A stretch of 45,644 bases of DNA, from the NCBI RefSeq assembly GCF_002937115.1, contig NZ_NHRY01000108.1:1-45644 (forward strand), written 5' to 3'. A program made the position numbers and the translations under genes. Below the pieces are notes generated by a model. It had not been told where the DNA came from. It saw only the letters and a list, made by a program, of their open reading frames with translations, and searched no databases. Below are positions 28,901 through 38,361 of the stretch, in pieces. Every line of letters begins with the position of its first letter. The first letter of the stretch is position 1. Source of the DNA: Rhodopila globiformis. GTDB lineage: Bacteria; Pseudomonadota; Alphaproteobacteria; Acetobacterales; Acetobacteraceae.

Positions 28901-29051
28901 GGAACGTCGTGGACACGGTGACCTGAGGCGGAACGATATCCGGGAACTGCGAAACCGGGATGCGCATCAGCGCCAGGGCGCCCGCCAGCGTCAACAGAAT
29001 GGCGATGACAATCGCGAGCCGCGGGCGATCAACGAAGACTCCGGAAATCAT
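25920..29051 (-). CDS. RND multidrug efflux pump, inner-membrane transporter (HAE1/AcrB family)
   Basis: Proton-driven export of hydrophobic compounds across the envelope as a trimer. The 1043-residue protein has the AcrB layout: a first membrane helix followed by a large periplasmic loop (about 30-335), six helices, a second loop (about 560-865) and six helices. The proton-relay Asp pair in [15 protein letters not shown] (about 404-405) and the Lys of [12 protein letters not shown] are present. The ATG lies 1 base after the adaptor stop, so the two form an operon. No outer-membrane TolC-type channel gene follows, so the pump must use one encoded elsewhere. The substrate range cannot be told. 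Confidence 0.97.
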   Translation of the reverse strand: MISGVFVDRPRLAIVIAILLTLAGALALMRIPVSQFPDIVPPQVTVSTTFQGASAAVVEQTVAQPLEAAVVGVDKMIYMKSNSGNDGSYTLTVSFELGTNPDIDTVNVNNRVQQALARLPQEVQRYGLTVRKRSAAILEFLQFYSEGGKQDPLFISNYVTINVLDRLARVPGVGDSTLFGRLDYSMRIWFDMDRLVELNLSPADIIAVIQSQNVQAAVGRVGARPTSNATQFQLNLQTQGRLVTPAQFGDIVIRANPDGSVLHIRDVARVELGAANSDTMSRLNGNPAVSIGLYLAPGANAVATSARVTAALNELSTRFPPSIKARVFYDSSSFVADTISEVEKTIGIAFLLVVAVVFVFLGSFRATIIPMVAIPVSLIGTFAFLLAFGFSANTISLLAMVLGIGIVVDDAIVVVENVERVMAEEPELSAAEATKKAMAQITAPVIAISLVLLSVFVPVAFIPGLSGTLFRQFAVTISVSMLISAIIALTLSPALCALFLRHTRRPRGVIGWMLFGIDKVRDGYSAAVNRLLRIALLSVVAIAGAGIGIMLLGRTTPTGFLPEEDQGAVFTLVQLPDGASVERTRAVVQQVENLIRPMPQVEAVLSIVGFSLLDGGNEPNAAFIVTRLKPFDQREGPADGVRAVLGHIFGAAQQIRSAVVFPFNLPPIIGLSTSGGFEYQLENLEGRPPEDMASVMQGMVAAANQDPRLTRVFSTFTASNPSIWLDIDREKAQALGLSIANVFNALQTTLGGYYVNDFNLFGRTWQVNIQGNALDRSDPAAIYKIYVRNNRGEMVPLRAITNVRIQLGPQVISRYNNYRSVTINGTPRPGVSSGEALKAMDQLSRTTLPPGYSYEWTGTAYQEREASGQTAYILALAVLFAYLFLVALYESWMIPIPVLLSVTVGVLGAFIGLKVSGLPLDLYAQIGMVVLIALAAKNGILIVEFAKEQREAGLPIRYAAALGARMRIRAVLMTSIAFIFGLIPLVWAHGAAMLSRRAVGTAVFAGMIVASSIGVFLIPMLYVVFQTTREKVKQQFRRSGGHA

Positions 29052-29052
29052 G

Positions 29053-30234
29053 CTACGACCTGCCCGCGTGCGGCGGCGGCGTGGCGGGACCCGGATTGAC
29101 CGCGATGCCAGGTCGGACCCGCTGGATGCCCTCGGTGACGACCATTTCGCCCTCCTTCAGGCCTCCGGCGACCACGGCGATCGTTGGCGTGGACTGTCCC
29201 AGTTGGATCCGGCGCTGCTCGACTTTCTTGTCCGGGCCGACGACATAGACGTAGTCGCCCTGCTGGTCCGACAACACGGCCTTGCGCGGTATGCCAAGCG
29301 CCATCACCGGCTCGATGCCCTCGACCAGAACGTTGACGAAGGCGCCGTCCACCAGTGTCCGCTCCACCGGTTGGCCTTCCGTGGCCGGTATTCGCACGGG
29401 GTTCGGAATCCGTGCCCGCAACATGATCGTGTCGGTGGTTGCCGAAACGGTTGGTTCGACATAATCGATCTTGCCGTCCCGGTCGTACATCGTCCCATCC
29501 GGGAGCCGCAGCTTGACGACGACCGCGTTCATTCCACCCTTGTCGGCGTATCGCTTCTCGAGTTCGGCCTGGGCGCGGGACGCCACCGGAAACAGGACAT
29601 ACATCGGGTCCTGGCTGACGATAGTGGCAAGCGGGCCGGAACTCGGCGAAACAACGTTGCCGACGGTGATACTGGTGCGGCTGATCTTCCCGGAAATCGG
29701 CGCGCGGATCTCGGTGTAGTCCAGGTTGATCTGCGCCTGGCGCAACTGCGCCTGCGCCGACATGACCTGCGCCGCCTGGGAGCGCTGGTTGGCAATCGCA
29801 TCGTCGACGTTGGAGCGCTGGCCGGCCGGGGTATTGAGCAGCGACTGGGCCCGCGCGAGCTGGATATTCGCATTGGCCAGGCGTGCACTGGCATCCGCGA
29901 CCGCGGCTTCCTGTTGCTGCACCGACGCCTCGAATGGGGCGCGCTCCAGGCGATACAGCAGGTCGCCTTGCTTGACCTCCGACCCCTCCGTGAACAGGCG
30001 CTGGTCGAGGAAGGCGGTGACCCGTGCCGTCAGCACGACGCGATCGACCGACTGGATGCGGCCCACGAACTCCGACGTTTCGGTGATCGCCGTCTGGGCG
30101 GCCCGCTCGACACCGACGGATGGCGGACCACCCGGCATTTGTGCCTGTCCCACGGCCGGCGGGAGCAACAGGGCGGCGAGCACGGCGACGAGCGCACACG
30201 GTAGGCGAGGTAGGTGCATCAAGCGGGATTCCAT
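29053..30234 (-). CDS. RND efflux periplasmic adaptor subunit (membrane fusion protein)
   Basis: Links the inner-membrane pump to the outer-membrane channel. The 393-residue protein begins with a signal sequence ([20 protein letters not shown]...GQAQ). I see no clear lipobox Cys. It then has lipoyl/barrel-sandwich halves ([20 protein letters not shown] and [12 protein letters not shown]), a coiled-coil hairpin (about 100-165, [19 protein letters not shown]), a beta-barrel and a membrane-proximal domain. The start at 30234 is chosen for the signal peptide; the open frame runs 70 codons further upstream without support. It is first gene of the efflux operon; no regulator gene adjoins it. Confidence 0.95.
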   Translation of the reverse strand: MESRLMHLPRLPCALVAVLAALLLPPAVGQAQMPGGPPSVGVERAAQTAITETSEFVGRIQSVDRVVLTARVTAFLDQRLFTEGSEVKQGDLLYRLERAPFEASVQQQEAAVADASARLANANIQLARAQSLLNTPAGQRSNVDDAIANQRSQAAQVMSAQAQLRQAQINLDYTEIRAPISGKISRTSITVGNVVSPSSGPLATIVSQDPMYVLFPVASRAQAELEKRYADKGGMNAVVVKLRLPDGTMYDRDGKIDYVEPTVSATTDTIMLRARIPNPVRIPATEGQPVERTLVDGAFVNVLVEGIEPVMALGIPRKAVLSDQQGDYVYVVGPDKKVEQRRIQLGQSTPTIAVVAGGLKEGEMVVTEGIQRVRPGIAVNPGPATPPPHAGRS

Positions 30235-30447
30235 GTCAGGCGCCCGTTGTGGCGCATGCATAAAAGTGGGGTAATGCTTTCCTATGGCAATAGGACAGCG
30301 TGTCCGAGATGCCGCAAGGTTCGGCGGCGGACGCCGCAAGGACCGCCGTGCGCAAACCGCCGGGCCGCAGGCCGATGCGACGGCGGGTAGCCCGGCGTTC
30401 CCGCGCGGCCATGACAGCAAGCCGCCGCGTTGCCTGCAAATCATCGG

Positions 30448-31398
30448 TCAGGCGGCCATCGCGTCGCGCACTTCCTCCTCGATCGCATCCAGCAACCGGG
30501 ACACGAAGTGCCGCGGCACGTTCCTGGTGATGAAGGCGATCCGGGTCGTCTCGTCCGCGCTCGGCCAGCGGTGCAGGAAGTCGGGCGGGCTGACGACGTG
30601 GCGGACGCCATGGATGACGGCTGGTTGTCCAGGCATCTCCTGAATGGCAACGAGGCCTTTCAGGCGCAACAGACGCGGCCCGCAATGCTCGGCGATCGCC
30701 TGCAACAGCAGGGTCAACGCAAGCGCGGGCAGCGGTTTATCCCGGGTAATGGTAAACGTCTCGATCTGGCCGTGGCTCCGCCGCCGCTCGGTGGCCATCA
30801 GGCGCCGGGACAAGGCCTGCGGCGAGGAACTGCCGAAGAAAATCGAGGGATCGGCCTCTGTCGTCCGTCTCCGCGGCGCGGCTGGATTCAGGTCATCCAG
30901 CATCTGCAGCAGCCGATCGGCCGGTTCGGCAAGGTCCGTCTTGCTGATCAGCAGCACGTCGGCCAGGGCAACCTGGTTCCGGGCTTCGGCGTGCTGCGCC
31001 AGGGCCAGATCGCCATGTACTGTATCGACCAACGTCACGACAGCCGGAATTTGGTGCGTGGCGAGGACATCGCGGTCGGTCATCATGACCTGCAGCATGG
31101 GGGACGGATCCGCCAGGCCCGACGTCTCGACGATCACCCGGTCGTAGGTATCCCGGCGATCGAACAGCGCCATCAATGTCCGTGCCAGGTCTGTCTGTAC
31201 CGTGCAGCAAAGGCATCCTGTGCTCAGCGTCAGCACCGAGTCGTTACTGTTAGCGATCAGATCATGGTCCAGCCCGATCTCGCCGAACTCGTTCACGACA
31301 ACGGCGGTGCGCGCATAAACCGGGTCCCGAAGCACGCGGCTGATCAGGGTCGTCTTGCCGCTTCCCAGGAAGCCGGTAACGACCGAAACCGGTATCAA
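30448..31398 (-). CDS. CobW/COG0523-type G3E GTPase (metal chaperone family)
   Basis: A 316-residue P-loop GTPase with Walker A GFLGSGKTT (9-17), the metal-binding motif CLCC (62-65, CxCC), ETSGLADP, and a SKTDLAEP specificity motif. The C-terminal CobW domain ends with an amphipathic helix. Relatives insert or deliver zinc, cobalt or iron; there is no His-rich tract to point to one metal. The TTG start overlaps the dehydrogenase stop (TTGA), implying coupled translation as last gene of the ABC-importer operon. A role in loading metal into a partner enzyme of this operon is inference. Confidence 0.92.
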   Translation of the reverse strand: MIPVSVVTGFLGSGKTTLISRVLRDPVYARTAVVVNEFGEIGLDHDLIANSNDSVLTLSTGCLCCTVQTDLARTLMALFDRRDTYDRVIVETSGLADPSPMLQVMMTDRDVLATHQIPAVVTLVDTVHGDLALAQHAEARNQVALADVLLISKTDLAEPADRLLQMLDDLNPAAPRRRTTEADPSIFFGSSSPQALSRRLMATERRRSHGQIETFTITRDKPLPALALTLLLQAIAEHCGPRLLRLKGLVAIQEMPGQPAVIHGVRHVVSPPDFLHRWPSADETTRIAFITRNVPRHFVSRLLDAIEEEVRDAMAA

Positions 31399-32501
31399 GT
31401 GTTCGGCACCGCCGCTGCGGGCGGGCTCAACCCGAGCGACCGGGCGGTGTCGCAGATCGCGGCCCAGGTCTCCGCCTGAAGCGGAATGCCGTTTCGCAGC
31501 CTTTCCTGGCGTTTGCGGATTTCCGGCTCGCCAGGGATCAGTACCTCAACCCCGGATTCCGCGGGGCGGGACGCTTTGACATAGCGGGCATAGTCGTGCA
31601 CCGCGTCGGAAAACCTTGCGGTGCCGAAGCTGCCGGGAGACAGGTATATCGACAGCATGCCATTGGCGATCCGCCCGCGCTTGCCGCCGGGGATCGGCCC
31701 GGACGTGCCGCCGCCGGTCAGGCAGCCGGCCAGCAGTTCACACATGAAGGCGAGACCCGATCCCTTGTGCTCCCCGAAGGTGCGCAACGCACCCTCGCCG
31801 TTCGCGGAGTCCCGGACGCGGGTGCCGTCGATCGGCCCGTACAGCGTCCTTGGATCGGACGACAGCTTGCCCGAAGGCTCAATCAGCGCGCCAGGCGGAA
31901 CCGGTTTCCCGCCGTTCGACGCCACCAGGACTTTCCCCTCCGCCACCAGCGACGTCGCGAAATCCAAGATGATCGGTCCCTTGTCGGTCGGCACGCCAAT
32001 GCAGATGGGATTGGTGGAAAACCGGCGGTCGACGCCGCCGAAAGGCGCCACCAGTTCGCCGGCCTGCACATTCACGAAATGAATGGAAATCAGTCCGGCT
32101 GCCGCTGCCCGCTCGGCCCAGTCGCCGATGCGTCCCACGTGGCCGGCGTTTCGCAGGCCGATCGCCGCCATGCCGGCCTGCTGCGCCTTCGCGATGCCGA
32201 CGTCCACGGCGAGCGGGCCTATCGTCTGGCCGAAGCCGTAATTGCCGTCCAAGGTCGCCTGCGTTGCCGTCTCGTGCACGACCGTCAGCGTCTGGCCGGC
32301 GCGCACCTTCCCTTCCTGCAGCCAGAGGATATAGCGCGGCGTGCGGATGACGCCGTGGCTATCGTGGCCGGTCAGATTGGCGGACAGCAGATAATGGGCA
32401 ATCTGCTCAGCCTCCGGTCGGTCGCAGCCGGCAGCGGCGAAGATATCGGCCGTGAAGCTGCGCAAGGTTTCAACCGGGATCGTCGTTGTCTCGTAAGCCA
32501 T
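31395..32501 (-). CDS. Ldh family (malate/L-lactate/ureidoglycolate-type) NAD(P)-dependent dehydrogenase
   Basis: A 368-residue member of the Ldh_2/MDH-II family, which oxidises or reduces 2-hydroxy/2-oxo acids and is unrelated to classical Rossmann malate dehydrogenase. It shows the conserved GHDSHG (45-50), GHVGRIGDWAERAA and PFGGVDRRFSTNPICIGVPT. Relatives act on malate, lactate, ureidoglycolate, sulfolactate or 2,3-diketogulonate. It starts 25 bases after the ATPase gene of the importer, so its substrate may derive from the imported solute. Confidence 0.92.
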   Translation of the reverse strand: MAYETTTIPVETLRSFTADIFAAAGCDRPEAEQIAHYLLSANLTGHDSHGVIRTPRYILWLQEGKVRAGQTLTVVHETATQATLDGNYGFGQTIGPLAVDVGIAKAQQAGMAAIGLRNAGHVGRIGDWAERAAAAGLISIHFVNVQAGELVAPFGGVDRRFSTNPICIGVPTDKGPIILDFATSLVAEGKVLVASNGGKPVPPGALIEPSGKLSSDPRTLYGPIDGTRVRDSANGEGALRTFGEHKGSGLAFMCELLAGCLTGGGTSGPIPGGKRGRIANGMLSIYLSPGSFGTARFSDAVHDYARYVKASRPAESGVEVLIPGEPEIRKRQERLRNGIPLQAETWAAICDTARSLGLSPPAAAVPNT

Positions 32502-32526
32502 ACTTCGACTGTCGTCTTCCCTCTGA

Positions 32527-33630
32527 TCAGACCACCTGGCCGGTTTCCGGATGCATCAGATGCATCTGGTTGAGATCAGCCGTCAGCGGCAGCATTTCAT
32601 TCGGTTCGGCATGAGTCGCCGGATCCACCCGGGCACAGACGGGAACGCCATCGACGAAGAAGTGAACCATCGTCTCCATGCCCATCGGCTCCACGACGTC
32701 GACCGGCAGATCGACCCGGGTCCAGCCGGGCTTGCCCTGCTCGTGGTATTCGAACAGATGCTCGGGCCGAAGTCCGAGGATCATGCTCTTATCCTTGTAT
32801 TTGGCGTAGCGATCCGCCCTGGCAGGCGGGACAGGCAGCACGATCGAGTCCGTCACCTTGACCGCAAGGTTGCCGTTCGCGGCGTCCTGGACCCGGCAGG
32901 GCAGGAAGTTCATCGCCGGCGATCCGATGAACCCGGCGACGAAGCGGGTAGCGGGATGATGATAAAGTTCCTGCGGTGTCCCGACCTGCTCGATATGACC
33001 GCCGTTCATGACGACGACCCGATCGGCGAGGGTCATGGCCTCGATCTGATCATGCGTGACGTAGATCGTCGTGGTGCGAACGGTCTGGTGCACCTTCTTG
33101 ATCTCGGTCCGCATCTGGACGCGCAGCTTGGCATCCAGATTCGACAGTGGTTCGTCGAACAGGAACACCTTCGGGTTGCGCACGATCGCCCGGCCCATGG
33201 CGACGCGCTGGCGCTGACCGCCCGACAGCGCACGCGGCTTGCGCTCCAGCAATGGCACAAGATCGAGAATACGCGCGGCTTCATCCACACGCCGCTTGAT
33301 TTCGTCCCTGGGGAATTTCCGCAGCTTCAGGCCGAACGCCATGTTGTCGAACACGCTCATGTGCGGGTACAGGGCGTAATTCTGGAACACCATGGCAATG
33401 TCGCGATCCCGCGGCGGCACGTCGTTCACCACGTCGCCGGCAATCCAGATCTCGCCGGAGGTGATCTCTTCCAGGCCCGCGATCATGCGCAACGTCGTCG
33501 ACTTGCCGCAGCCGGATGGGCCGACCAGGACGACGAATTCATGATCGGCGATGTCCAGGTCGATGCCTTTTACCGCTTGCACACCGCCATCGTATTCCTT
33601 GATGACCTTGCGGCAGGACACTTCAGCCAT
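32527..33630 (-). CDS. ABC importer ATP-binding protein (UgpC/MalK type)
   Basis: A 367-residue ATPase of the carbohydrate-uptake family. Motifs in order are Walker [10 protein letters not shown] (about 37-45), the Q-loop in [12 protein letters not shown], the signature LSGGQRQR, Walker B VFLFDEP and the His switch VTHDQ. They are followed by a C-terminal MalK-type regulatory (TOBE) domain of about 130 residues. The start ATG 33630 matches the family N-terminus ([15 protein letters not shown]). It lies downstream of the two permease genes on the same strand. Confidence 0.96.
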   Translation of the reverse strand: MAEVSCRKVIKEYDGGVQAVKGIDLDIADHEFVVLVGPSGCGKSTTLRMIAGLEEITSGEIWIAGDVVNDVPPRDRDIAMVFQNYALYPHMSVFDNMAFGLKLRKFPRDEIKRRVDEAARILDLVPLLERKPRALSGGQRQRVAMGRAIVRNPKVFLFDEPLSNLDAKLRVQMRTEIKKVHQTVRTTTIYVTHDQIEAMTLADRVVVMNGGHIEQVGTPQELYHHPATRFVAGFIGSPAMNFLPCRVQDAANGNLAVKVTDSIVLPVPPARADRYAKYKDKSMILGLRPEHLFEYHEQGKPGWTRVDLPVDVVEPMGMETMVHFFVDGVPVCARVDPATHAEPNEMLPLTADLNQMHLMHPETGQVV

Positions 33631-33698
33631 GCTTGCTCCGTTTCCTTCGATGGGATCCATGGCCAGGCGGACCCGGCCATGGATCCTTCTGTTGGTTT

Positions 33699-34598
33699 CT
33701 AGCCCTTGGTCGCACCGGCGGTGAGGCCGGCGACGTAGTAATCCATCAGGAAGGCATAGATCAGGATGGGCGGCAATGAAGCCAGCAGGCAGGCCGCCAT
33801 GATCTTGCCCCACTGGAAGACGTCACCGCGAATCAGATCGGAAATGATACCGACCGTCAGCACCATCTGGTTCGAGGTGTAGAGATAGGCCAGCGGATAC
33901 AGGAACTGGCCCCAGGCTACGGTGAATGCGAAGATCGTTGCGGCGATGATGCCAGGCATTGCCACCGGGATGAAGATCTTCCACAGGATCTGCAGATATC
34001 CCGCGCCGTCGATCAGAGCGGCTTCATCCAGCTCCTTGGGGATGGAACTGAAGTAGCCGATCATGATCCAGGTACAGAACGGCACCGCCAGGGTGGGATA
34101 CAGCAGCACCAGGCACCAGAAATTGTTGATCAGGCCGAGCCACCCGACGATCTGGAACAGCGGAATGAACAGCAGCGACGAAGGAACCAGGTAGGTCAGG
34201 AAAACCCCAGTCGACAGCGTCTGGCTGCCCCAGAACCCCATCCGCGACAGGCTGAACGCCGCCAGCACGGAGATGACCATCGACACCGCCACCGTCAGCA
34301 CCGTGACGATGATGGAGTTCAGGTAGTACCGCTGGAAATTCGGGTATGTGATCAGGTACCAGAAATTCGCCAGTGTCGGATGGTGAACGATCCAGGGGCT
34401 TCCCGTCTGCGCCGAGATCTCCGCCGACGACTTCAGGCTGGTCATCAGCGTGTAGAATGGCGGGATCAGGAACATGATGACGAACACGCCCAGCGCGATG
34501 TAGCTGCCCCAGAGCGCCCACATCCGGCTGCGGTGCAGGCTGTGCTTGTGGGCGGTGGTGGGGGCGCGGCGGCCAGCGGTTGCAACGGACGTGCTCAT
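33699..34598 (-). CDS. ABC importer permease, MalG/CUT1 type
   Basis: A 299-residue inner-membrane permease with six predicted helices and the cytoplasmic EAA loop ([20 protein letters not shown]), which docks on the ATPase. The end ([15 protein letters not shown]) is typical of the carbohydrate CUT1 family. It overlaps the upstream permease by 4 bases (ATGA). Confidence 0.95.
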   Translation of the reverse strand: MSTSVATAGRRAPTTAHKHSLHRSRMWALWGSYIALGVFVIMFLIPPFYTLMTSLKSSAEISAQTGSPWIVHHPTLANFWYLITYPNFQRYYLNSIIVTVLTVAVSMVISVLAAFSLSRMGFWGSQTLSTGVFLTYLVPSSLLFIPLFQIVGWLGLINNFWCLVLLYPTLAVPFCTWIMIGYFSSIPKELDEAALIDGAGYLQILWKIFIPVAMPGIIAATIFAFTVAWGQFLYPLAYLYTSNQMVLTVGIISDLIRGDVFQWGKIMAACLLASLPPILIYAFLMDYYVAGLTAGATKG

Positions 34599-35557
34599 GC
34601 CGCGATCTCCTTGGTCCGCTGGGTGACGCCGCGCAGAACAAAGAATGCCGCGAAGGCCAGGATCGGGAACATGAACAGACTGTCGGCGGCGCCCAGCGGG
34701 ATGTCGCCGGACTGGATGCCGACCTGGAACGCATAGGTCGCAAAGACGTGGGTCATGTCCTGCGGCCCGCCGGCGGTCAGGATGCGCACGATGTCGAAGT
34801 CGGCGAAGGTCACGATCAGGCTGAACAGCACCGTGATCGCGATGATGTTGCGCATCATCGGCAGGGTCACGAAGAACAGCTTCTGCACGGCGTTGGCGCC
34901 GTCGATGGCTGCCGCCTCATACAGCTGGTCCGGCACCGACTTCAGGGCGGCCAGGTACATGATCATGAAGAACGGCGTGCCGTACCAGACATTGACCGTG
35001 ATCGTGCAGAATCGGGCAATCCAGCCGACGCCGAGCCACGGCACACTGGCGATCCCGAACCGGTTCAGCACCCAGTTGAACGCCGAGTAGGAGGGGTCGA
35101 ACATCCACCACCAGGTCAGGGTGGACAGAGCCAGCGGTATCACCCAGGGCACCAGCAGCAGCCCGCGCCAGATGCGCTGGTTCTTGCCCGGGATGTTGTG
35201 CATCAGGTGCGCCAGGATGAAGCCGATGATGGCCTTCAACACCACGGAGGTGATGGCGAACAGGCAACTCTGGAAGATGACGAGCTGGAAGGTGTGGCGC
35301 CTGAGCAGGAACGCGAAATTGCCCAGGCCGACGAACGTGGTCATCTTCTTGTTCAGCATGCTGAGGTAGATGGCGTAGATCGCCGGATAGACCACGAACG
35401 TCGCGATCAGCAGGATCAACGGCAGACACAGCAGGAATGCGATGGTGGATCGCCGTTGGGCAAACCGCCGCATGCTGCCTCGTTGGACGCCGGTCCTTCC
35501 AGCTGTCATCACCCCTATGGGGATGCTCGTGCCGCTTGCCATTCTTGTGCCTCCCAA
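34595..35557 (-). CDS. ABC importer permease, MalF/CUT1 type
   Basis: Partner permease, up to 320 residues, with six helices and the EAA loop EAAAIDGANAVQKLFFVTLP (about 215-235). Several Met codons near the start (35557, 35542, 35473) leave the N-terminus uncertain; the first membrane helix begins at about residue 40 of the longest form. It sits 51 bases after the binding-protein gene. Confidence 0.94.
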   Translation of the reverse strand: MGGTRMASGTSIPIGVMTAGRTGVQRGSMRRFAQRRSTIAFLLCLPLILLIATFVVYPAIYAIYLSMLNKKMTTFVGLGNFAFLLRRHTFQLVIFQSCLFAITSVVLKAIIGFILAHLMHNIPGKNQRIWRGLLLVPWVIPLALSTLTWWWMFDPSYSAFNWVLNRFGIASVPWLGVGWIARFCTITVNVWYGTPFFMIMYLAALKSVPDQLYEAAAIDGANAVQKLFFVTLPMMRNIIAITVLFSLIVTFADFDIVRILTAGGPQDMTHVFATYAFQVGIQSGDIPLGAADSLFMFPILAFAAFFVLRGVTQRTKEIAA

Positions 35558-35608
35558 ACCCCACTTTGTCCGACCGGGCCGGTTGCCGCCGGCCTGGCCT
35601 GTCTCAGG

Positions 35609-36970
35609 TCAGCGGGTAAAGCCTTCCAGTTCATCAGATGCCCAGCTGATGACCTGGTCGACTGACTGACCGCTCTTCAGCTTCGCCAGCATCGTCGGCA
35701 TGGTGCCGCGATTGTAGATCTGCACGGCGATATCCGACGGTGCCGGCATTCCCGCGATATGTGCGGTCGCCTTGTGGACCGGCCGGATCGGGTAGTTATA
35801 GACCGTGCCTTTCGGTGGCTCGACCTCCTGCCAGACCTTGAAATTGAGCATCGAGTTGAACGGCGGTACATCATAGCCGAACACGGCGGTGCAGCGCTGC
35901 TCGACCGGTTCGCGTTGCAGCAGATACGTGATCAACTCCTTGGCGGCGGTCTTGTTCCTGCTGAAGGACCACACGCCCCAGAAGAATGGAAGATAGGGGA
36001 CGAAGCGGCCATCCGGACCGGACGGCGCTGAGAACGTCCAGCAATCGGCCGCAACCTTCGGCGCGTCGCGCTTGGCCACCGCCCAGGCCGACGGCGGATT
36101 CCAGATCAGGGCGCTCTTGCCGGCGATCAGGGCGCGGTTGTTGGAGGCGTCGTCATAGCTGACGGCGTCGTCCGGCAGGACCTTCACGAACGTCTGCCCG
36201 AATTCCAGGACAGCCCGCACCTTGTCCGACTTGACGGTAATGTTACCGTCCTTGTCCACCAGCTCGGCGCCAAAAGCCCGGAACAGGGCGCCGGCGGTAT
36301 CGACGGAATCGCTGGTCTGGCCGAGACCGATGGCGAACGGCATTCCGGCCTTCGCGCAGGCGTCGGCCGCCTTGTAATGGGCGTCCCAGGTCCAGCCATC
36401 CGACTCGCGCGTATGCACCTCCCTGGCCGGATACATGGCGACCACATCGAGGCCCGCTTTTTCCTTCAGCACGCTGATGCGGCCGCACGGGCCTTTATAC
36501 TGCGTGCCGGAACTCGTCGGCACCGCCAGCCAGTTGCCTTTCACCTTGGCGAGGTATTCGCAGACCTGGTTCACCGGGCCATACTTCCCGGTCAGGTGCT
36601 TCATCACGTCGTCCATCGGTTCCAGCGTGTCGGCGTTGTTCAACACCTCCCATGTCGGGAACGCCTGGATGTCGTGACCTGTTTTCGCCTGGTGCTCGGC
36701 GGCGATCGTCAGGACGTTCTTTTGCCCGACCGAGGTGATGAAGTCGGTCTGCACCTCGACCTGGGTCTTGGCGGCCCAGTCAGCGATCTGTTTCTTCATG
36801 ACCGCGTTGCCGGACGGCACCCAATGATCCCAGAAAGCGACCGAAAGCTTGCCCGCCGCCCGGCCGGAGCGGATATGAACCAGAGGCAGTGCTGCGGACG
36901 CGGCTGCCAGCTTGAGCATGCTTCGGCGGGTTGCCTTACCCATGGTTCCGGTCCTGGTCGTCTCAGGCAT
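35609..36970 (-). CDS. ABC importer extracellular solute-binding protein (family 1)
   Basis: A 453-residue periplasmic binding protein. It starts with a twin-arginine-like leader (TRRSMLKLAAASAALPLV, Arg15-Arg16), so export through Tat in folded form is likely. Mature features are KLSVAFWDHWVPSGN, FPTWEVLNNADTLEPMDD, GKSALIWNPPSAWAVAKRD and PFFWGVWSFSRNKTAAKELITYLL, all typical of family 1 carbohydrate-type binding proteins. The start ATG 36970 has AAGGA about 10 bases upstream. The ligand is unknown. A decayed second copy of its N-terminal part lies about 430 bases upstream at 37398-37628. Confidence 0.94.
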   Translation of the reverse strand: MPETTRTGTMGKATRRSMLKLAAASAALPLVHIRSGRAAGKLSVAFWDHWVPSGNAVMKKQIADWAAKTQVEVQTDFITSVGQKNVLTIAAEHQAKTGHDIQAFPTWEVLNNADTLEPMDDVMKHLTGKYGPVNQVCEYLAKVKGNWLAVPTSSGTQYKGPCGRISVLKEKAGLDVVAMYPAREVHTRESDGWTWDAHYKAADACAKAGMPFAIGLGQTSDSVDTAGALFRAFGAELVDKDGNITVKSDKVRAVLEFGQTFVKVLPDDAVSYDDASNNRALIAGKSALIWNPPSAWAVAKRDAPKVAADCWTFSAPSGPDGRFVPYLPFFWGVWSFSRNKTAAKELITYLLQREPVEQRCTAVFGYDVPPFNSMLNFKVWQEVEPPKGTVYNYPIRPVHKATAHIAGMPAPSDIAVQIYNRGTMPTMLAKLKSGQSVDQVISWASDELEGFTR

Positions 36971-37191
36971 GGTCACGTGACGTCCTTCCTGGATACTCGT
37001 TGGTCTTGGCGGGCTTGTCGGAGGGCGTGAGCCGCGCCGCGCGAACAGCCATTGGTCGCGCGTGCTCAGCAGCCTCTCTCGCTGTGGCCGGCTGGCGTGG
37101 GGCAATCCTAAACCGGTGCGTCAACGCACCCATGAACACATCTCCCTGACTGCGGCCTGTTGTCCGGCCGCGTCACTATTATTGTCTGCCC

Positions 37192-37220
37192 TGTTGACCG
37201 GATCGTACGTCCTGTCAACA
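37192..37220. promoter_or_regulatory. Operator-like inverted repeat upstream of the ABC-importer operon
   Basis: TGTTGAC (37192-37198) and GTCAACA (37214-37220) form a perfect 7-bp dyad around a 15-base centre, with a further GGA/TCC pair inside (37200-37202 and 37210-37212). The 29-bp size suits a dimeric regulator. It lies in the 427-base gene-free stretch 36971-37397, about 220 bases upstream of the binding-protein start. I see nothing else definite in that stretch. No regulator gene is adjacent. Confidence 0.4.
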
Positions 37221-37397
37221 TGCCGGAGCGCCCGGTACGCCCTCGGAACCAGTGTGCTCACGCTATCCTTTACCGGATCGTCAGGCAACGTCACGCCGGG
37301 ATCTGACTGATTTTTCAGATAGCGCGGCCCGCCCTGATGCCGATCGCTACAGCAGACCGCAGGTGGGTTGGGACGCTTAGGCCCCCTGTCCTCATCG

Positions 37398-37628
37398 TCA
37401 TGGCCGCATCGTCCGGGCATTCTCTGCGCCGACGGAGGTGATGAAGGTAGCCCGGGCCAAATGCGCGGGGCCGCACCCACCGCATTGCCTCTTCATAATT
37501 CTGTTACCATCTGCGACCGAATAATCCCAGAAGCCGACGGAGGCCTGACAGGTTGCCCGGCCGGTTCGGATGAGTACAAGTAGCGACCCTGCCGGAGCCT
37601 TCAGCACAGGGCAACGAGATGGCGAGGC
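37398..37628 (-). pseudogene. Decayed second copy of the solute-binding protein N-terminus
   Basis: A minus-strand frame reads LIRTGRATCQASVGFWDYSV, then ADGNRIMKRQ and, after a diverged stretch, FITSVGAEN. It lines up with the intact protein (HIRSGRAAGKLSVAFWDHWV, PSGNAVMKKQ, FITSVGQKN) at matching spacing, including traces of the leader (VLKAPAG). The frame then hits a stop at 37398, and scraps resembling the next part (AAMTMRTG) appear in another frame. This is a truncated, frameshifted paralogue covering about 70 codons. It begins where the small membrane protein gene (37637) ends. Confidence 0.75.
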
Positions 37629-37636
37629 AGAGACCC

Positions 37637-37816
37637 CTACAGCGTGTAATAGAGAATGAAGCCAAGAACCGACACAAAATAAACACCAACAATGATGAAC
37701 TGCAACATTGGGGTGCGCCGCCAGATCAGGCGTGCCACCAGGAATCCGGCCATCGTGGCACCGGTCAGCAAACTGGCCGCCTGCATGGCGTTGTTTGTCA
37801 CCGGGTCGGTCAGCAT
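37637..37816 (-). CDS. Small two-helix membrane protein, 59 residues
   Basis: A 59-residue protein with two predicted membrane helices (about 12-29 and 39-57: ASLLTGATMAGFLVARLIW and MLQFIIVGVYFVSVLGFI) joined by a short basic loop (RR). The ATG at 37816 is 10 bases after the DUF35 stop, same strand, so it is likely the last gene of a thiolase-DUF35 operon. The function is unknown, and I do not recognise the family. Confidence 0.65.
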   Translation of the reverse strand: MLTDPVTNNAMQAASLLTGATMAGFLVARLIWRRTPMLQFIIVGVYFVSVLGFILYYTL

Positions 37817-37826
37817 GGCCTCGCAC

Positions 37827-38348
37827 TCACTCCTGCGGATAGCGCCATGGCCTGGTCGGCTGCAAGGCCGCGCCATCGATTGTCCACTGGGGCAACGATA
37901 GCGCATCGGCGACGTCGCTGAAAACCATGCGCACCCGTGTGCCGATGCCGATCTGGCGAACCAGGTCCGGCGGTGCCAGGGCGCCGTCCGGCGTTGTCAG
38001 GTTGCCGACGACCCGCAGGGCTTCGGTTTCCGACGGCTGCCCCTTCTGGGTATCGAGATCGACCAGCAGGACCATATACGGCGTATGGGCCTTGAACGCC
38101 GGCTGGATCGCGTGATGCACTTCCACATACGAATGGACTTCGCCACGGCCCTCCACTGGAGTCCAGGTGGCCCTCGGGCTGGCGCACCAGGGGCAGCCGG
38201 TTGTGGGCGGATACCGCAGCAGGCCGCAATCGTCGCATTTCTGCAGCTGAAAATCGTGCCGCGCGCAGTGGGCGAAATAGGCCAGGTTTTCCTGATCCAG
38301 TTCATCGATGGACAGCGGCATGCCGAGATAGTTTGCCTGGATTGACAC
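37827..38348 (-). CDS. DUF35 / Zn-ribbon and OB-fold acyl-CoA-associated protein
   Basis: A 173-residue protein with a rubredoxin-like zinc ribbon (Cys38, Cys41, Cys52, Cys55 in CDDC and CPWC) followed by an OB-fold (about 63-165, RGEVHSYVEVHHA ... GTRVRMVFSDV). In archaeal HMG-CoA synthesis and in steroid side-chain degradation DUF35 proteins bind thiolase or aldolase partners and hold or channel CoA. Here it starts 13 bases after the thiolase-like gene, so a thiolase-DUF35 complex is the natural reading. Confidence 0.92.
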   Translation of the reverse strand: MSIQANYLGMPLSIDELDQENLAYFAHCARHDFQLQKCDDCGLLRYPPTTGCPWCASPRATWTPVEGRGEVHSYVEVHHAIQPAFKAHTPYMVLLVDLDTQKGQPSETEALRVVGNLTTPDGALAPPDLVRQIGIGTRVRMVFSDVADALSLPQWTIDGAALQPTRPWRYPQE

Positions 38349-38361
38349 GAGTCTTCCTCCC

